DNA from: Penium margaritaceum
Taxonomy: Eukaryota > Streptophyta > Zygnematophyceae > Desmidiales > Peniaceae
Length of the DNA: 64,000 nt
Direction: 5' to 3'
Assembly (NCBI GenBank): GCA_023375785.1
Contig: SZWC01002433.1
Location: forward strand, 55,533 to 119,532
Shown piece after piece: positions 1 through 12,400 of the stretch. How positions within the stretch are numbered: position 1 is the first letter of the stretch; each line of letters begins with the position of its first letter. The position numbers and the translations under genes were made by a program. A model generated the notes under the pieces. That model searched no databases and was not told the origin of the DNA. It saw only the letters and a list, made by a program, of their open reading frames with translations.

Positions 1-768
1 TCCATCGGCGACGGAGGTCCCACCTGGCACTGAGCAGGGCACGCCGGGGACGGAGGAACCTGCAGCAGCATGCGCCTCGCGCCGGCGCTGCTCATGCTCG
101 TGCTCATGCCGACGCTCATGCCGCCGCCGCTGCCGCCGGCTCTCCAGGCCGCCGCCTCCGCCGTAAGCACTTTGCTCCCGGCCTCAAACAGCAGCCACCA
201 CAGAGCTACTGTCAGCAGCACTGCGCCTAGGGAAGGCCCTCGCTTCGCCGAAGCCATGGCCGCGTTCGCAAAGAGAAAAACAGGGATGGTGATGAAACTG
301 CGGAGTGCGGCAAACAGTATCGGAGATCCCACTGAGAGGGCCTGCTGGAGCGCAAGTCCAGACCTTTCGTGCTGATACAAGCATGTGCTTCCCTGAGACC
401 CAGGAGAGCGGAAGATGCGAGGGGTGCAATGAGTGTGTGGCCAGCAAGGCTGAGGTCAGGCCTGCTGGGTAACGCTGCGGAAAGAGAGACAGGTGGGTGA
501 AATCCTTTTGCAGCTGAACAGGCTCTTTGGGGAGCTGCAGCTGAGGCGCTCTCTTCTTGTGTCCTGAGAAAGGCCAGAGGAGTGAAGGAAAATATCCCAC
601 TGCTGAATCCCACCAATGTTCAAGGTCCTCGCTTTTTGTAGTTTCACGAATGGCCCTGAGACCGATGCGTGGGAGTCGGCCGTCAGCCATCAGCAGCAGT
701 GGGAGAGCAAACTGTGCGGCATAGCCTGCGAGGTGCTCTGCCCTCGCGTACGTGCATGGCGCCAGGCG
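1..768. other. GC-rich stretch, no gene recognised
   Basis: The first 768 bases are GC-rich and contain short open frames on both strands, none with a recognisable domain. The start of the window (about 70-170) has CTC/GCC/CCG-rich triplets giving Leu/Pro/Ala-rich translations, which look like low-complexity drift and not a protein. The composition differs clearly from the AT-rich DNA beyond 2.1 kb. Confidence 0.4.
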
Positions 769-1078
769 GCTGCTACTGCTGTTGGTGATGTTTCTTCTTC
801 TGCTGCTGCTGCTGCAGCAGCTGCAGCTGCTCCTGCTGCTGCTACTGCTGCCACTGCTGTAGGTGCAGGCTGCACCGTGCAGCTACTGCTGCTTCTGCTG
901 TTGCTGCTTCCGCTGCTGATTCTGTTGCTGCTGCTACTGCTGCTGCTGCTGCTGCTAGTAGTGCCGCTAGTGGTGCCGCTGGTGCCGCTGCTTCTGCTGC
1001 TGCTTCTGCTGCTACTTCTGCTTCTGCTGCTGCTGTTTTTGCTCCTAGTGGTGCTGCTGCTACTGCCGCTGCTTTCGC
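769..1078. repeat. Imperfect CTG/GCT trinucleotide tract
   Basis: About 300 bases are dominated by CTG/GCT triplets interrupted by CTA, CTT, CCG and GTG variants. In one + frame it reads as poly-leucine, and on the other strand as alanine-rich. This is direct sequence evidence of a triplet microsatellite; any protein read from it alone should be treated as low complexity. Smaller CTG/CCG patches occur near 1438-1476 and CAG-type triplets near 1655-1680. Confidence 0.85.
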
Positions 1079-1693
1079 TGTAACTGGCAGCAGCAGCAGC
1101 CTGTCTGGCAGGCAGGCTAGCGCGTTGGCGGCGAAGCCGTCAATCGTGTAGTGACACGTGAGGGCGAAACGATGCCGCGGCATGGTTGCTTGCTTCAAGC
1201 AACTTGCTTGCGTTCCGTTTGTCCGTATGAGGCATGAGTGAGGCCCTCGCTCATGCCCTCTCGCCGCAAGAGCACGCCGCACCGTACCCTTCCAGCGAGA
1301 CGAAAGGCTTGGGTGCACCATGCCAGACGGGCAGGGAGCAGTATNGCGGCAAGAGGGAGAGCTCTCGACGGCGCCATTTGTCCGATACAGCCTGTCGTAG
1401 GGCGCCTCCTCTCCGTTCCTCCTCCTGTCAGCTGCCATGGGGCTGCTACTGCTGCCGCCGCCGCCGCTGCTGCTGCCGCAACTTTCGGAGCTCAATTTTC
1501 TGTTCAACGACAGGGGCGGCATAGATGTTGAGGGCCTGCGAGGCAACGCAAGCCACCGCTCAACTTTTCGTCCAGGTTGGTGTGCCAACTTGTTCCAAGC
1601 TAGGCTTCGCTGTGTGCTGACACGCGCGGCACAAATGCAGGCGACCACCACCAGCAACAACATCAGCAGCAGCCATGGGGCAAACATGCCCAC
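842..1693 (-). CDS. Hypothetical secreted or membrane-anchored protein (weak candidate)
   Basis: An open frame of about 283 codons runs on the - strand from an ATG at 1693. Its first 25 or so residues (MGMFAPWLLLMLLLVVVACI, then CAARV) form a convincing signal peptide or signal anchor, which is the main reason to list it. Residues ~30-85 are basic and Ser/Gly-rich; the last third is an alanine-rich run encoded by the CTG/GCT tract. No family is recognised. One undetermined base (1345) lies inside it, so the frame across that point is unproven, and the real coding part may be only the first 110 or so codons. An artefact of a triplet repeat opposite a chance hydrophobic start remains possible. 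Confidence 0.25.
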   Translation of the reverse strand: MGMFAPWLLLMLLLVVVACICAARVSTQRSLAWNKLAHQPGRKVERWLALPRRPSTSMPPLSLNRKLSSESCGSSSGGGGSSSSPMAADRRRNGEEAPYDRLYRTNGAVESSPSCRXTAPCPSGMVHPSLSSRWKGTVRRALAARGHERGPHSCLIRTNGTQASCLKQATMPRHRFALTCHYTIDGFAANALACLPDRLLLLPVTAKAAAVAAAPLGAKTAAAEAEVAAEAAAEAAAPAAPLAALLAAAAAAVAAATESAAEAATAEAAVAARCSLHLQQWQQ

Positions 1694-4600
1694 CCGAAGC
1701 CAAAGCTGGAACGCGGCGTAGCAGCCTGCCAGCCAGTAACTTCGGGGAGGAAGAGTTGCCGTAGGCGGAGCCGATGCCCCCGCTACCTCTTGTGGATGTG
1801 GATGCTCGCCATCGCAGCACCGACCCGGATCCTACTCCAGCAGTGACACCAACAAACTCCAGTATCAAAGCGAGGTAGGGTCGTCCTTGCCATGGACAAC
1901 GCACCATGGGACATCATCCTCGTGCATGTCGTCGCCATGCACGAGAGTGCATGAGGTTCCGCGAGCGATCGCAAGTAGTCCACGGCTGGTGAACGAGGCC
2001 CGTTCCGAAAGTGATGCTCTTTCCAATGCGGTGTCCTCTGCAACGGAAGTCAAGGTTTTGCAGCCAGATCCCTTATCCTGAAAAAGTGAACAGAGCTATA
2101 TCGCTGAATGCAGCAAAGAACGTTCCTGCCTGAGATTTCCAACACAATCCCAACCCATCTTTGAGAATGGAGGCTCCGTTCTTTTTCTCCGCAGTGTCGA
2201 ACCTACAAGCCATAAAGAAACGGCCATTTCACAGATTCCACATCGCTAGCCTCCCCCCCCAAAGGTGCAGGCTGTCGAAAGAGCATAATACAATGGATAC
2301 TCATCATCAATAGGTAGCGTACCACTTCATAAAGCTTTCCCCTGCGCCCAGAACACCTGCAAGATAAACCTCTCTAATCATTATGTACAACAACAAGCTA
2401 CAGGTCGCTGCCCGTCAAGCTCTCATCAAGCATGCAATCAAGCTTCGCGTACGCCTCCTTGCCCTACTCAGAGAACTCCTCGTCAACATCACATCGAGTA
2501 CACTAAGTCTTTTGCGGCATCCCATACTGATGACGGCGCCCAACCAAGGCCTTCAAACTACAAGTACTGAGGAGCACTAACTACGGCTCTTGAACATGTC
2601 CTATGTATTTGCCTCCTCATGCACTGCGATTGTCACTCTCTTGTGGCGAACAACGATGATTGATGAAATGAACGTCATCAGTGAGGAGAACCCCCTGATG
2701 TTCATGCGACGTGGGTGCCTTTGCATGAATGTTCATTAAATAATGAAGAGCTTCCAAACAACTCAACAAACCGCGTGGTGCACAATACACAACATTGTAA
2801 GGGGTCTCTCGAAAGGGCATCACTGGTCATACGGCTAATGCATGCTTGGAAAGACTTGCCAACATGCTAGGATGGACATCCTAAATTAACTTCATGGTTC
2901 CAAAACTGATTTTGAGAAGATAATGACACTCATCTAGAAGTTACTATTAATCGCCTATGTTGTGACTCAAACATCCTCCACAACCATTAGATGATGTAAG
3001 ATGTGCTTTTTTTTAAGCTACAATGACATCATTTTTACATTTTTACCTTTGTCTAGGAAGGTAACATGCACCAAGAAATAACCTGGTGCTACAAAAACAA
3101 GTACAATACACGTTAAGTTCTCTAAGCTTGTCATCTTTTAGAGAATCCAAGAGGATTTCTTTCCTTGTGAACTCCATCATCCTTATCAGCAATTTGCACC
3201 CCATGCCCCATGGCTTCTTCATGCCAGCATCGATGTTTATGAACTCACCATTTTGGGCTCCCTTTGAAATTTTCTTGACAGGCTCAATGTGGTGCTCCAC
3301 ATTGGCCTTCCGCTTCTTGTGACGATTGATGTTGTTGTCTTTCATGAATGCCTTCTCCTTGGTTGCAGGAATTGAAGGAGGATGGGGGTTGTTTCTCATG
3401 ATGATGTTGTTAGTAGTGGCCTCATCCGGATGAAAGAACCTTCATGCCATGCCATACCAAGGCATTGGAAGGCGATGAGATGTCATCGTCTTTGAGTTTG
3501 CACGCTTGATCTTACTTTACTTGTTGGAGAGAAGTTCAATATGGCAGGTTCACTCATTCAAATATACACCGCTACACCTCATGATATTCTATACAAGACT
3601 GCATATCTTCCTAAAAACCTGGATAAAGCTTTAAAGTAGTGAGCAGCTACAAGGTAGTGAGCAACTTTGACAATGCTCACTCCGACGTGAAGTTTTTTCA
3701 AAGTTCCTCATGCATCTTTTCTTGACTCCATTGTGTGCGACAATACATTTCGGTAAAGGTGAACACATCTTAAGTCAGGCACCTATCCCATTTGAGTTTT
3801 CACCACCCTTTGGCCACCCACTTAAGTGCGTCAACTGTGTGACGACATACATCCTTTTATGTGGTCGTTAACGCCCAGAATTGGTGCCGCCTTAGCAATA
3901 ATGGTGGAAAGCAATGACTTCCATGAAATGATATGTAAATAGTGCAATTCATTCAAAACATTAAGTTTTTGTTCAATGTATTCTTCTAAGAGTATGTTTT
4001 CCCAACATGTACATTTATGGAAGTTTCATGTCTCCACATAACTATTAAGAAGATATCACAATACAATGTGGTAAAAAACATGATATCACACATAAAAATC
4101 ATTAATCATGTATGATTTATTTGCTTAATTTAAACACGTATGAATTTCATTGATAAAAAAAACTATGTACCTATACATTATCAATATTCCTATGTTATCA
4201 TAGGTAAATGATGGCTTATTTCACATATGCTAACACGATGTTTTTGCAACTGAAATATTATCCACAAGATGGTTGGTGTCTTTGCTGAAGGGGTGGACCA
4301 AACCGTGGAAGCTAAGTAGAGAATCGCAGACAAGAGAAAAAAAGGCAAAGAACGCTGGCCCCTACATTGATGTGGTTGAGCAAGAATCATAGAAGCCAAG
4401 AGGGAGGGAACGTGAAGGATAGATGGCGAAAAAGAAGGAATGATTTCCCGCGGAGACCTAGACCACGACGCAGAAACAAGGAGGCACCAAGTGCCACAAG
4501 GCGTAGTGGTCCTTGTGGTTGGAATGGGAGGATAGGACTAATTACTTGGGGCATGGCGCGAAGCAGTAAACAATGTCATTCCATATGAACACATCCAACC

Positions 4601-5918
4601 CTTGGATCCACAAAGGGCAGGATGGAGTGCAGAACGACATGTGTGTGGGAAGGACCAAGCACTGCCAAGTTGCAAGGGCAGAACATGGAGCATCGCACAA
4701 CCACTGAAGAAGAGAAGAAGATGAAGATGTGGGATAAGAATTAACGGATAGGGGGATGGGGGTTTTGGGACATCGGAGACACGCGATTGACAAGCCCGTG
4801 TGGAGTCCCACGTACTGTTTCAGTGTGCCATAGACAATAGTTTACTGGTTGATGTATCCTTACATGAATGCTTACTATTCAATCAGATAAGTGATGCAAA
4901 TAAGAAAATGTAATACATCATGATGAATTAAATACTATAAACATAAGTTCATGTTTTTCTAACATTAGGAATAAGTGTGAAGAACATCATGAATTTAAGT
5001 AGAATGCCGCATGAAACTCAAACGTAATTATGCATCCAACAAATCATGCATTTTTTTGGTGCAATCTTCACCCTAAATATCCTTTGTAGTAAAATGATGT
5101 TTCCCAAAACGTTTACGCCTCATGGGTTTGCCGCTTGTTTTTTCCAACTCTACTCCTCCATAGAATGCTTGCATTCCCTTGTACACGCAATGAAGATAAA
5201 TCTCCTTCCTCCTCTGTTTGAACCTAAGAAGCCTTTTTACCAAAGATGAATACTCACATCAAGGGGCCTAGTGAATCCACGTGTCAACCACTCGACTTCC
5301 ACATGATGGAGCTCCATTGAGCCATTCATGGCCCTAGGAGTATTTCACACAATGCCTTGGTTTCCTTCTTGGCCAGTACAAGCATGCACACAAGAATATT
5401 TGTAGTCCTGACGATCACTCAAGCCGCTTGTGGACTTGGGGTTGCTAAGGGCAAGATCAGGAGGCAAGTGAGAATCTAACAGATGGCAACTTCAATTGTC
5501 TTTAGATTTGCTTAAGGTGCTTTTTTTAATCCATGAAAATGGTGGAGATTATGTTATTGAACAAAGTGGAAAAAGAACCATGCTTCTTTTCTAAAATACA
5601 ACTTTGAATACAAAATACAAAAACAATAAAAACTTTTATTTTGTATTCATTTGGATTTTTGCCAAATGTCTAGCCTTTCTTTTACGTATTCTAGTTTAGT
5701 TTCCACGATTGTGTATTTTTTATATGATTTTTTGGTGTCGTGTTAGATGCCTTTTCAATGATTTTGTTCATATGAATTATTTTTATGTGTTACATAATGC
5801 ACATCCTTAGCTTATGACCAGGTTTTGATTTCATTAAGATTACTTCTGTGAATACTTCATTCAAAATCAAGTATAAGTGGAGTTAAGATAATTTTCGTAA
5901 CCAAATCATGGATTTCAG
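1694..5918. other. Intergenic stretch, AT-rich beyond 2.1 kb
   Basis: No domain, RNA gene or clear repeat boundary is recognised. Composition falls from GC-rich to AT-rich at about 2.1 kb. Scattered frames of 60-120 codons exist on both strands (for example 3043-3399 on the - strand), but none has a recognisable motif. This is probably old, decayed repeat DNA upstream of the gypsy element. Confidence 0.4.
3043..3399 (-). CDS. Small unidentified ORF, 118 codons
   Basis: An ORF with a basic, Lys/Asn-rich first half and a Leu/Lys/Glu-rich middle. It has no signal peptide, membrane segment or known motif. It is the longest frame in an otherwise featureless AT-rich stretch and could be a fragment of a decayed mobile-element protein or a chance frame. 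No function is proposed. Confidence 0.12.
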   Translation of the reverse strand: MRNNPHPPSIPATKEKAFMKDNNINRHKKRKANVEHHIEPVKKISKGAQNGEFINIDAGMKKPWGMGCKLLIRMMEFTRKEILLDSLKDDKLRELNVYCTCFCSTRLFLGACYLPRQR

Positions 5919-6508
5919 GTAGCAGGAGAGCGAGTTCAACCCTCCCTACCCTCACGATGAGTGGGGTCTAGATGGTGGCCAGCCACGCGCTGGTCACCGA
6001 TCAGTTGGCAAGTGGTCGGCTAGGTGTTCGGCCGCTAGTCAAGTGACCGGCCAGCCAGTCCCAATCGCTCATCGAGCCCATCCAACCTCACAAGCAAGGC
6101 TGGACGCTCTGCACCCTCACCCGTGCCCTCCCCTCCTTTCCGGTTGAGGCAAGAGAGATAAGGACAATGGGGCAAGCAAGAGAGAGGGTGAGCAACTAGC
6201 ACAATACTTGGTGTAAAATCTTCTATCGTGCCTTGCACGCGATGATTTTGCATCAAGGTTTTGAATTAACACAACTTAAGCAAATTTCATGACAAAACTT
6301 GTGCAAAATGAGGCTTTTGAGGTACAAACCCCTTGTTCATATCTTAGAACAAGAGGATCATGTTTAAGCTAGAAATGGGCTTCATGGTCATTGATGATGA
6401 TTGCTCCTCTTCACTAAGCTTGGGGATAACCCTTACATGGACTAATATGGCCATTCTTTAAACTCAACAAAAAAATTGAACAAGAGTTAGAGCCATGAAT
6501 CATTACAG
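5919..6508 (+). repeat. 5' LTR of the old gypsy element
   Basis: It matches 21990-22625 in order, including a CTTGCACGCGATGATTTTGC-type block (3' copy: ctcgcacacgacgattttgc) and a CTTAGAACAAGAGGATCATG-like block (3' copy: cttcgagcaggggggtaatg). Many substitutions and small length differences separate the two, so the outer and inner boundaries are approximate to some tens of bases. Confidence 0.7.
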
Positions 6509-6847
6509 AAGTTTTTTAAGCAGGATGACCCACGCAACCAAGTGTACGACGGTTTGAATGGCAAAAGAGAAAAAGGGGGTGCAAGCAGCTACCATAGCAA
6601 CACAAAATCCACTAAAAGCCACGTGCTCAAATCGTAACCATTTCAAGTGCCATAAACTGCGTTGGAAATCTCTTACAATGCTCTAGGTTTTGCTACCCGC
6701 TCCTCTAGGCCTCATCCATTTTTCAGGGGGCGAAGTGGATCTTAGAAGGGGCTGGAAGGGCCCAATAAGTGTGGTGATGGCATCACCATACGCCCTCAAC
6801 AAACTCCAAGTTTTGAGATCAATTAACGTGGGTACTATAGCCAAATC
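6509..6847 (+). other. Leader region of the old gypsy element
   Basis: Sequence between the 5' LTR and the first tandem unit. No primer-binding site could be picked out with confidence, and no protein domain is recognised. Confidence 0.4.
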
Positions 6848-9800
6848 AAAGGCAACCTTACCACTTAAGGAAATCCCCCGTCCACTCGATGACAAAGAGA
6901 AGCATAAGGAGGCCAAGAATTTTTGGACGAACACATGTGGGTGAACCAAAACACAATGGATGTCGCGCTTGAGACAGACCATCTTAAGATGGAACTTGAA
7001 AAAGAGCATGACTCTGACTATGGTGAAGGCAAAAAAGATCACGATCATTGCAATTGTCGGGTTATAAACTCAAGCCGATCACTTGAGAACAACAAGATAC
7101 TTAATGAATCGTTTGAGCTACCTAAAGTAGTGAGATTATTGGTAACAGCAAAAGTGGCCACGGGTAAAACTCCCATGAAACGATTTCGAACAACATTGCT
7201 GTGAAGGTGATTTGCAAAAACCACCAAAGGCATGAGGATTTCGTTGCCAAGGTGGTGGGATACATTATGATTACCACTTATAGTGGAGTTATAGCACATG
7301 CCGGAGGAGTGGGGGCGTATCGTCCTTCTTATGATGCAGCCATAATGGGGTAGCCTAATGTTTGCATGAGCGTTGTCACAGATGACATTTTCCCCCGAAA
7401 CATGGGACTGCTTGGAGGCATGAATGCAAATCGTACTCCACTAAAGTAAATGAAATTACACAGAATACATAAGGCCTTTAGAGGCTTTGGCCAATGCTTT
7501 AACAACATTTGATCTAAAGTTCGCGTTCGCCTTTTTCCAGCTTTCTTTAGGTTGTGCATAATGGACTTTGACAATGATTGCCATGTACAATGCCCGGGTG
7601 CTCATGAGGCAAGCCACCTATTTGACAAACTTGACAAGGTATTATAGAGGGTGACTCGTGTCAAGATGCAATACTAATGGTAGTGGGCCATAGGTGCAGA
7701 TGCTTTGGTGGCAACGATGACTTACCTATCTTGATCGGTGTGTAATGGGCACATCCTCCAGAGAGTGGAGATTTTCAAAAGATTGTGATGCTGATTAAAT
7801 CGTGTAACGCAAATCTCGCATTTCTACACGACACATCTTTCTCGGTGGGACGGCCTCTCCATCATGCAAATAAAAGACAAGCTATTAAAGTATGTGATCA
7901 AAGAGTGGATAGTGAAGCAAGTACAACTTGAGTAGCAGTCCATGTCATGGGAGGCTTTCTACGCGATCATGCGTTAGAAGTGCACCCAATCTCAGAAGTC
8001 ATAGTATGCCTTCCACAAGATCTAGGACTTCAAGCAGGGTAGCTCGTTAGAAGCCTAGTTGAGTGAGTTCACTTCACTCGTGAACGAAGTCGAAAGCTTC
8101 ACTGATGACCATGGGAGTAAGACCTTCAAGTACCAGGAGTGCATGCTGTTGGAGTACTTTTGTGATGGTGTGGCTACCGAGATGTTAAAGGAAAAATCCA
8201 CCAAGGTAGCAACTAGGCAAGCTTAGACAAAGTAGACGACGTTGTGCGACTAGATGAGCATAGTGTATTTGGCAAATGAGAGGCGCCACTCTGTTGCATA
8301 ATTAACAGTGCGTGCATAGGAAGGTGCATGGAAGTTACGGGGACTAGTGGGTAAGTTGAACAAGGAGGGGCCAAGGGCAAGCAGCCCGCAAAACCTCTAG
8401 CCAAGAAGGCTAGTGGGCACAAGGTCCCAAAAAAAAGTGTTGTTGAAAAAATGACGAGTTTAAGGCAATGTGTGAGCGTCGCATTGCAGCCTTTGGCGAT
8501 GGTCTCTACCACAACTAAATGTAACTTGGAAAATTTAGGGCCAAAAGCTCGAAGGCTCCTTTTCCTGGGCAAGAGGTCGCACTATTAAGCGCATCTTCGG
8601 CACGTTGGTAGGATCTTGTTTCGACGTAGACAAGGCCATGGAGAGAACCATGAATAGGGCCATAGAAAAGATAAGGTCAGTGCAAAGGGCCCGACGCTCT
8701 TAATGGACAAGGCCGTGAGGCGGATTTTTCTGACTCCTGAGTGATGTTAGTAGGGACCACTCAGTGGCAAAACAAGATCACGAGTGTGGGTTCATGTTTT
8801 TAGATGAGGTTGTCAATCATTTGGAGTTTTGAGGAGTTCAAGTTTCTTTTTTGTTTTCTCTCCTCTTGTGTTGCATCATACTACACGTCCTGACAGGCAT
8901 TGCCGATTAAACCCTTAAGCTATAGAAAACATGCATGATTATGAATTTCTTTGGTGCAAACACTTAATGTTATGCAAGATGTTTTTGACGTGATTGAAGG
9001 AAACTCCTCCAAAACAATGAGTTGAAACAAGTTTTTTCTACCTTTGATCGATAGTTATGGCCTATTAAAGATGAAAAACGTTAAGGTGCTGGCCAAATTT
9101 GCACATGCCAATTAGTTGTGGACTCTAGTAGGTGAATCATGGTAGTTGCATTGTTGGTTGTATACATTCACTGTTTATCTGAAACACAGCATGCCATTGT
9201 TGAGCCTGTACATTTGAAAGAGTAGAGGGAAAATGAGAATGGAATTTAAGGACATCAAACTAGTACTCTCGTGAATGTACTGGTTGCGACTATAGAACAT
9301 GCCACCGTTGTTAGCCTTGCATTTCCTTGACGGGTGGGCCTCAAGTACTAGCCATTGAATTCTGCATTCGTCGTTTGCGAAAACCATATGGTACTTGTGA
9401 TCGGTATCTGTAAAAAGAAGAATTGTTGAATGTTAGTCACCGATTGTTACATTGAAGGCACTCAACCTTCTTCTCTCATTTGATGTCGTGCTAGGTAATA
9501 CATAAGTCTAAAACAACAAGGATTTGATGTCCTTTAAATCAAAATGCTGTATTATATAGAAGAGACAACGTCACTTCACATTGATTCAAAGCAAGGAATT
9601 GTTATCAATCCGACTAAAATTCCATGGCATCTTGTCTACAATGCAGGTCAAGAGACATGTTCGAGAAGGGTTTCGAAGTTTCTTGGCTTAGGTGTAGAAA
9701 TTGGAGGATGAGATAAAAAGGACACGCCATAAGAGATCCAAAATCTATTGGCGGAGTTCTCGAATGTATTATAAGACAAACTAGCTTGACTTCCACCAAA

Positions 9801-12400
9801 ACAACACATTGGCCACATGATTCTGCTACAGCCAGAGGCACCTCCTATGTTTTGACCCATGTTATGCCTGGTTCCGGCAAAGGGGGAATGCCAAATCAAA
9901 GAGTGTGATGCAACGGGGTGCATGGAGCCAAGAATTTTATGGAAAAGTGTGCTGATTCCCTTGAGTAGCAGCCCATGTCATGGGAGGCTTTCTACGCGAT
10001 CATGCACAAGAACTATACCCAATATGAGAAGGCGTTGTGCGATTTCCACAACATCAAGGACTTCAAGCGGGGTAGCTTGTTAGAAGCCTAGTTGAGTGAG
10101 TTCACTACACTTGTGAAGGAAGTTGAAAGCTTCACTGATGACCATGGGAGTAAGACCTTCAAGTACCCAAAGTGCATGCTGTTGGAGTACTTCCGCGATG
10201 GTGTGGCTACCGAGATGTTAAAGTAAAAATCCACCACAATAGAAACTGGGCAAGCTTAGACGGGCTAGAGGACATTGTCCAACTACATGAGCATATTGTA
10301 TTTGGCAAATGAGAAGAGCCACTCTCATGCATTATTTAAGGTGCGTGCACAAGAAGGCGCATGGAAGTCACAAGGACTAGTGGGTAAGGTGAACAAGGAG
10401 GGGCGAAGGGCAAGTGGCCCGCAAACCCTCTAGCCAAGATGGCTAGTGGGCACAGGGCCCCCAAAAACAAGTGTTGTTGTGAAACTCATGAGTTTAAGGT
10501 AATACGTGAGCGTTGCATTGCAGCCCTTGGTGATGGTCTCTACCACAATCAAATGGAGCTCGGAAACTTTAAAGCCAAGTGCTCTAAGGTTCCTTTTGGC
10601 GGGCAAGAGGTCGCAATGTTAAGCGCATCTTTGGCAAGTTGGTAGGATGCTGCACTGACATAAACAAGGCCATGGAGAGAACCATGGATAGGGCCATGGA
10701 CAAGATAGGGTCAGGGCAATGGGCCACGCGCTCGTAATCGACAAGGCCATGAGGCGGAGTTTTCCGACTCCTCACTGATGTTAGTAGGGACAACTTAGGG
10801 GCAAAACAAGATCACAAGTGTGGAATGAAGTTTTAACTGAGGATGTTAATCATTTCAAGATTTGACAAGTTCACATTTCTTTCTTGTTTTCTCTCTACTT
10901 GTTTTGCATCATTCTACACTTCCTGATTGGCATTGCCGACTAAACCCTAAATCTCCGGAAGATATGCATGATTGTTAATTTCTATGGTGGAAACACGTGC
11001 TACCATGCAAGAATTGTCTGCCGTTGTGATTGAAGGAAACTCCTTCATATCAATGAGTTCAATCAAGTTTTTCTACCTTTGATCGACAAGTTTGGCCCAT
11101 TCAAGTTGAAGAAACGTTAAGATTCTGGCCAAATTTGCGCATGCCAATTATATGTGGACTCCAGTAGGTGAATCATCGTAGCTGCATTCTTGGTTGGATA
11201 CATTCACTGTTCATCTAAAACACCGCATGCCATCATTGAGCCTCTACATTCCAAAGACTGGAGGTAACATGAGAATGGAGTTTAAGGAAATCTAGCTAGT
11301 ACTCTCGTGAATGTACTGGTTGTCACAATAGAACATGCCATTTTTGTTAGCCTTGGATTTCCTTGACGAGTGGGCCTCAAGTACTAGCCATTGAATTTTG
11401 CATTCGTCATTTGTGAAAACCATACGCTACTTGTGATCGGTATTTGTAAAACAATTCTTCTTATTAATTGTTAGACATCAATTGTCACATTGAAGGCACT
11501 CAACCTTCTTATCCCATTTGATTTTGTGATAGGTAATCCATAAGTCTGTGACAACAAGGATTTGATGTGCCTTAAATCAAAATGCTATGTTATTTAGAAG
11601 AGACAACGTCACTTCACATTGACTGAAAGCTAGGAATTGTTACCAATCCAACTAAAAGTCCATGGCATCTTGTCTACAATGTAGGTCAAGAGACATATTC
11701 AAGAAGGGGTTCCATTTTTCTTGGCTTAGGTGTACAAATTGGAGGATGAGATAAAGGACACGCCATAAGAAAGCAAACATCTATTGGCAGAGTTCTTTCA
11801 TGTATTCCAAGACTAATTAGCTTGACTTCCACCAAAACGACACATGGGCCACATGATTCTGCTAAAGCTAGAGGAACCTCCTATGTTTTAACCCATGTTA
11901 TGCCTTGTTCCGACAAAGGGGGAATGCCAAATCAAAGAGTGTTGCAAAAGGGTGATGGAGCCAAGCAATTCATGGCAAAGGGTGCTGATTCCCTTTTTGA
12001 ATTTAAAAGACGGTAGTTTACGCATGTGTGTGGACTAACGGACACCAAAGAAGCCTGTTGAAAATAATACCTTCCCCTCACCGTGGATTGAAGAAGTCTT
12101 AGACCAACTGCGAGGAGCAAAAGTCTCATCATACTTGGATTTTCCTCAAGTATACCATTGAATCCGAGTTCTAAGAGTTGATGTATCTTGAATCGTGTTT
12201 TGGATGCACATGGCATACCATTAGTTCTCAATTTCATGCTTTGGGCCAACGAAAACACCAAAAACATTGTACGAAGAAATCAACCAACTGTTTTAAAGGA
12301 ACGCGGCCAGTTTGTGGTAGTTTACCTAAACGGTATCTTGCATTTCTCTAAATTGATGGAAAAACACATGAAATGTTTGCACAAGGTCCTTGCCATCATG

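Noticed and set aside
184-690. 168-codon - strand ORF
   Set aside because: No motif, no signal; overlapped by other open frames in GC-rich DNA where chance frames are common.
616-1083. 155-codon + strand ORF ending in poly-leucine
   Set aside because: Its second half is simply the CTG/GCT tract read in one frame; no protein-like first half or motif.
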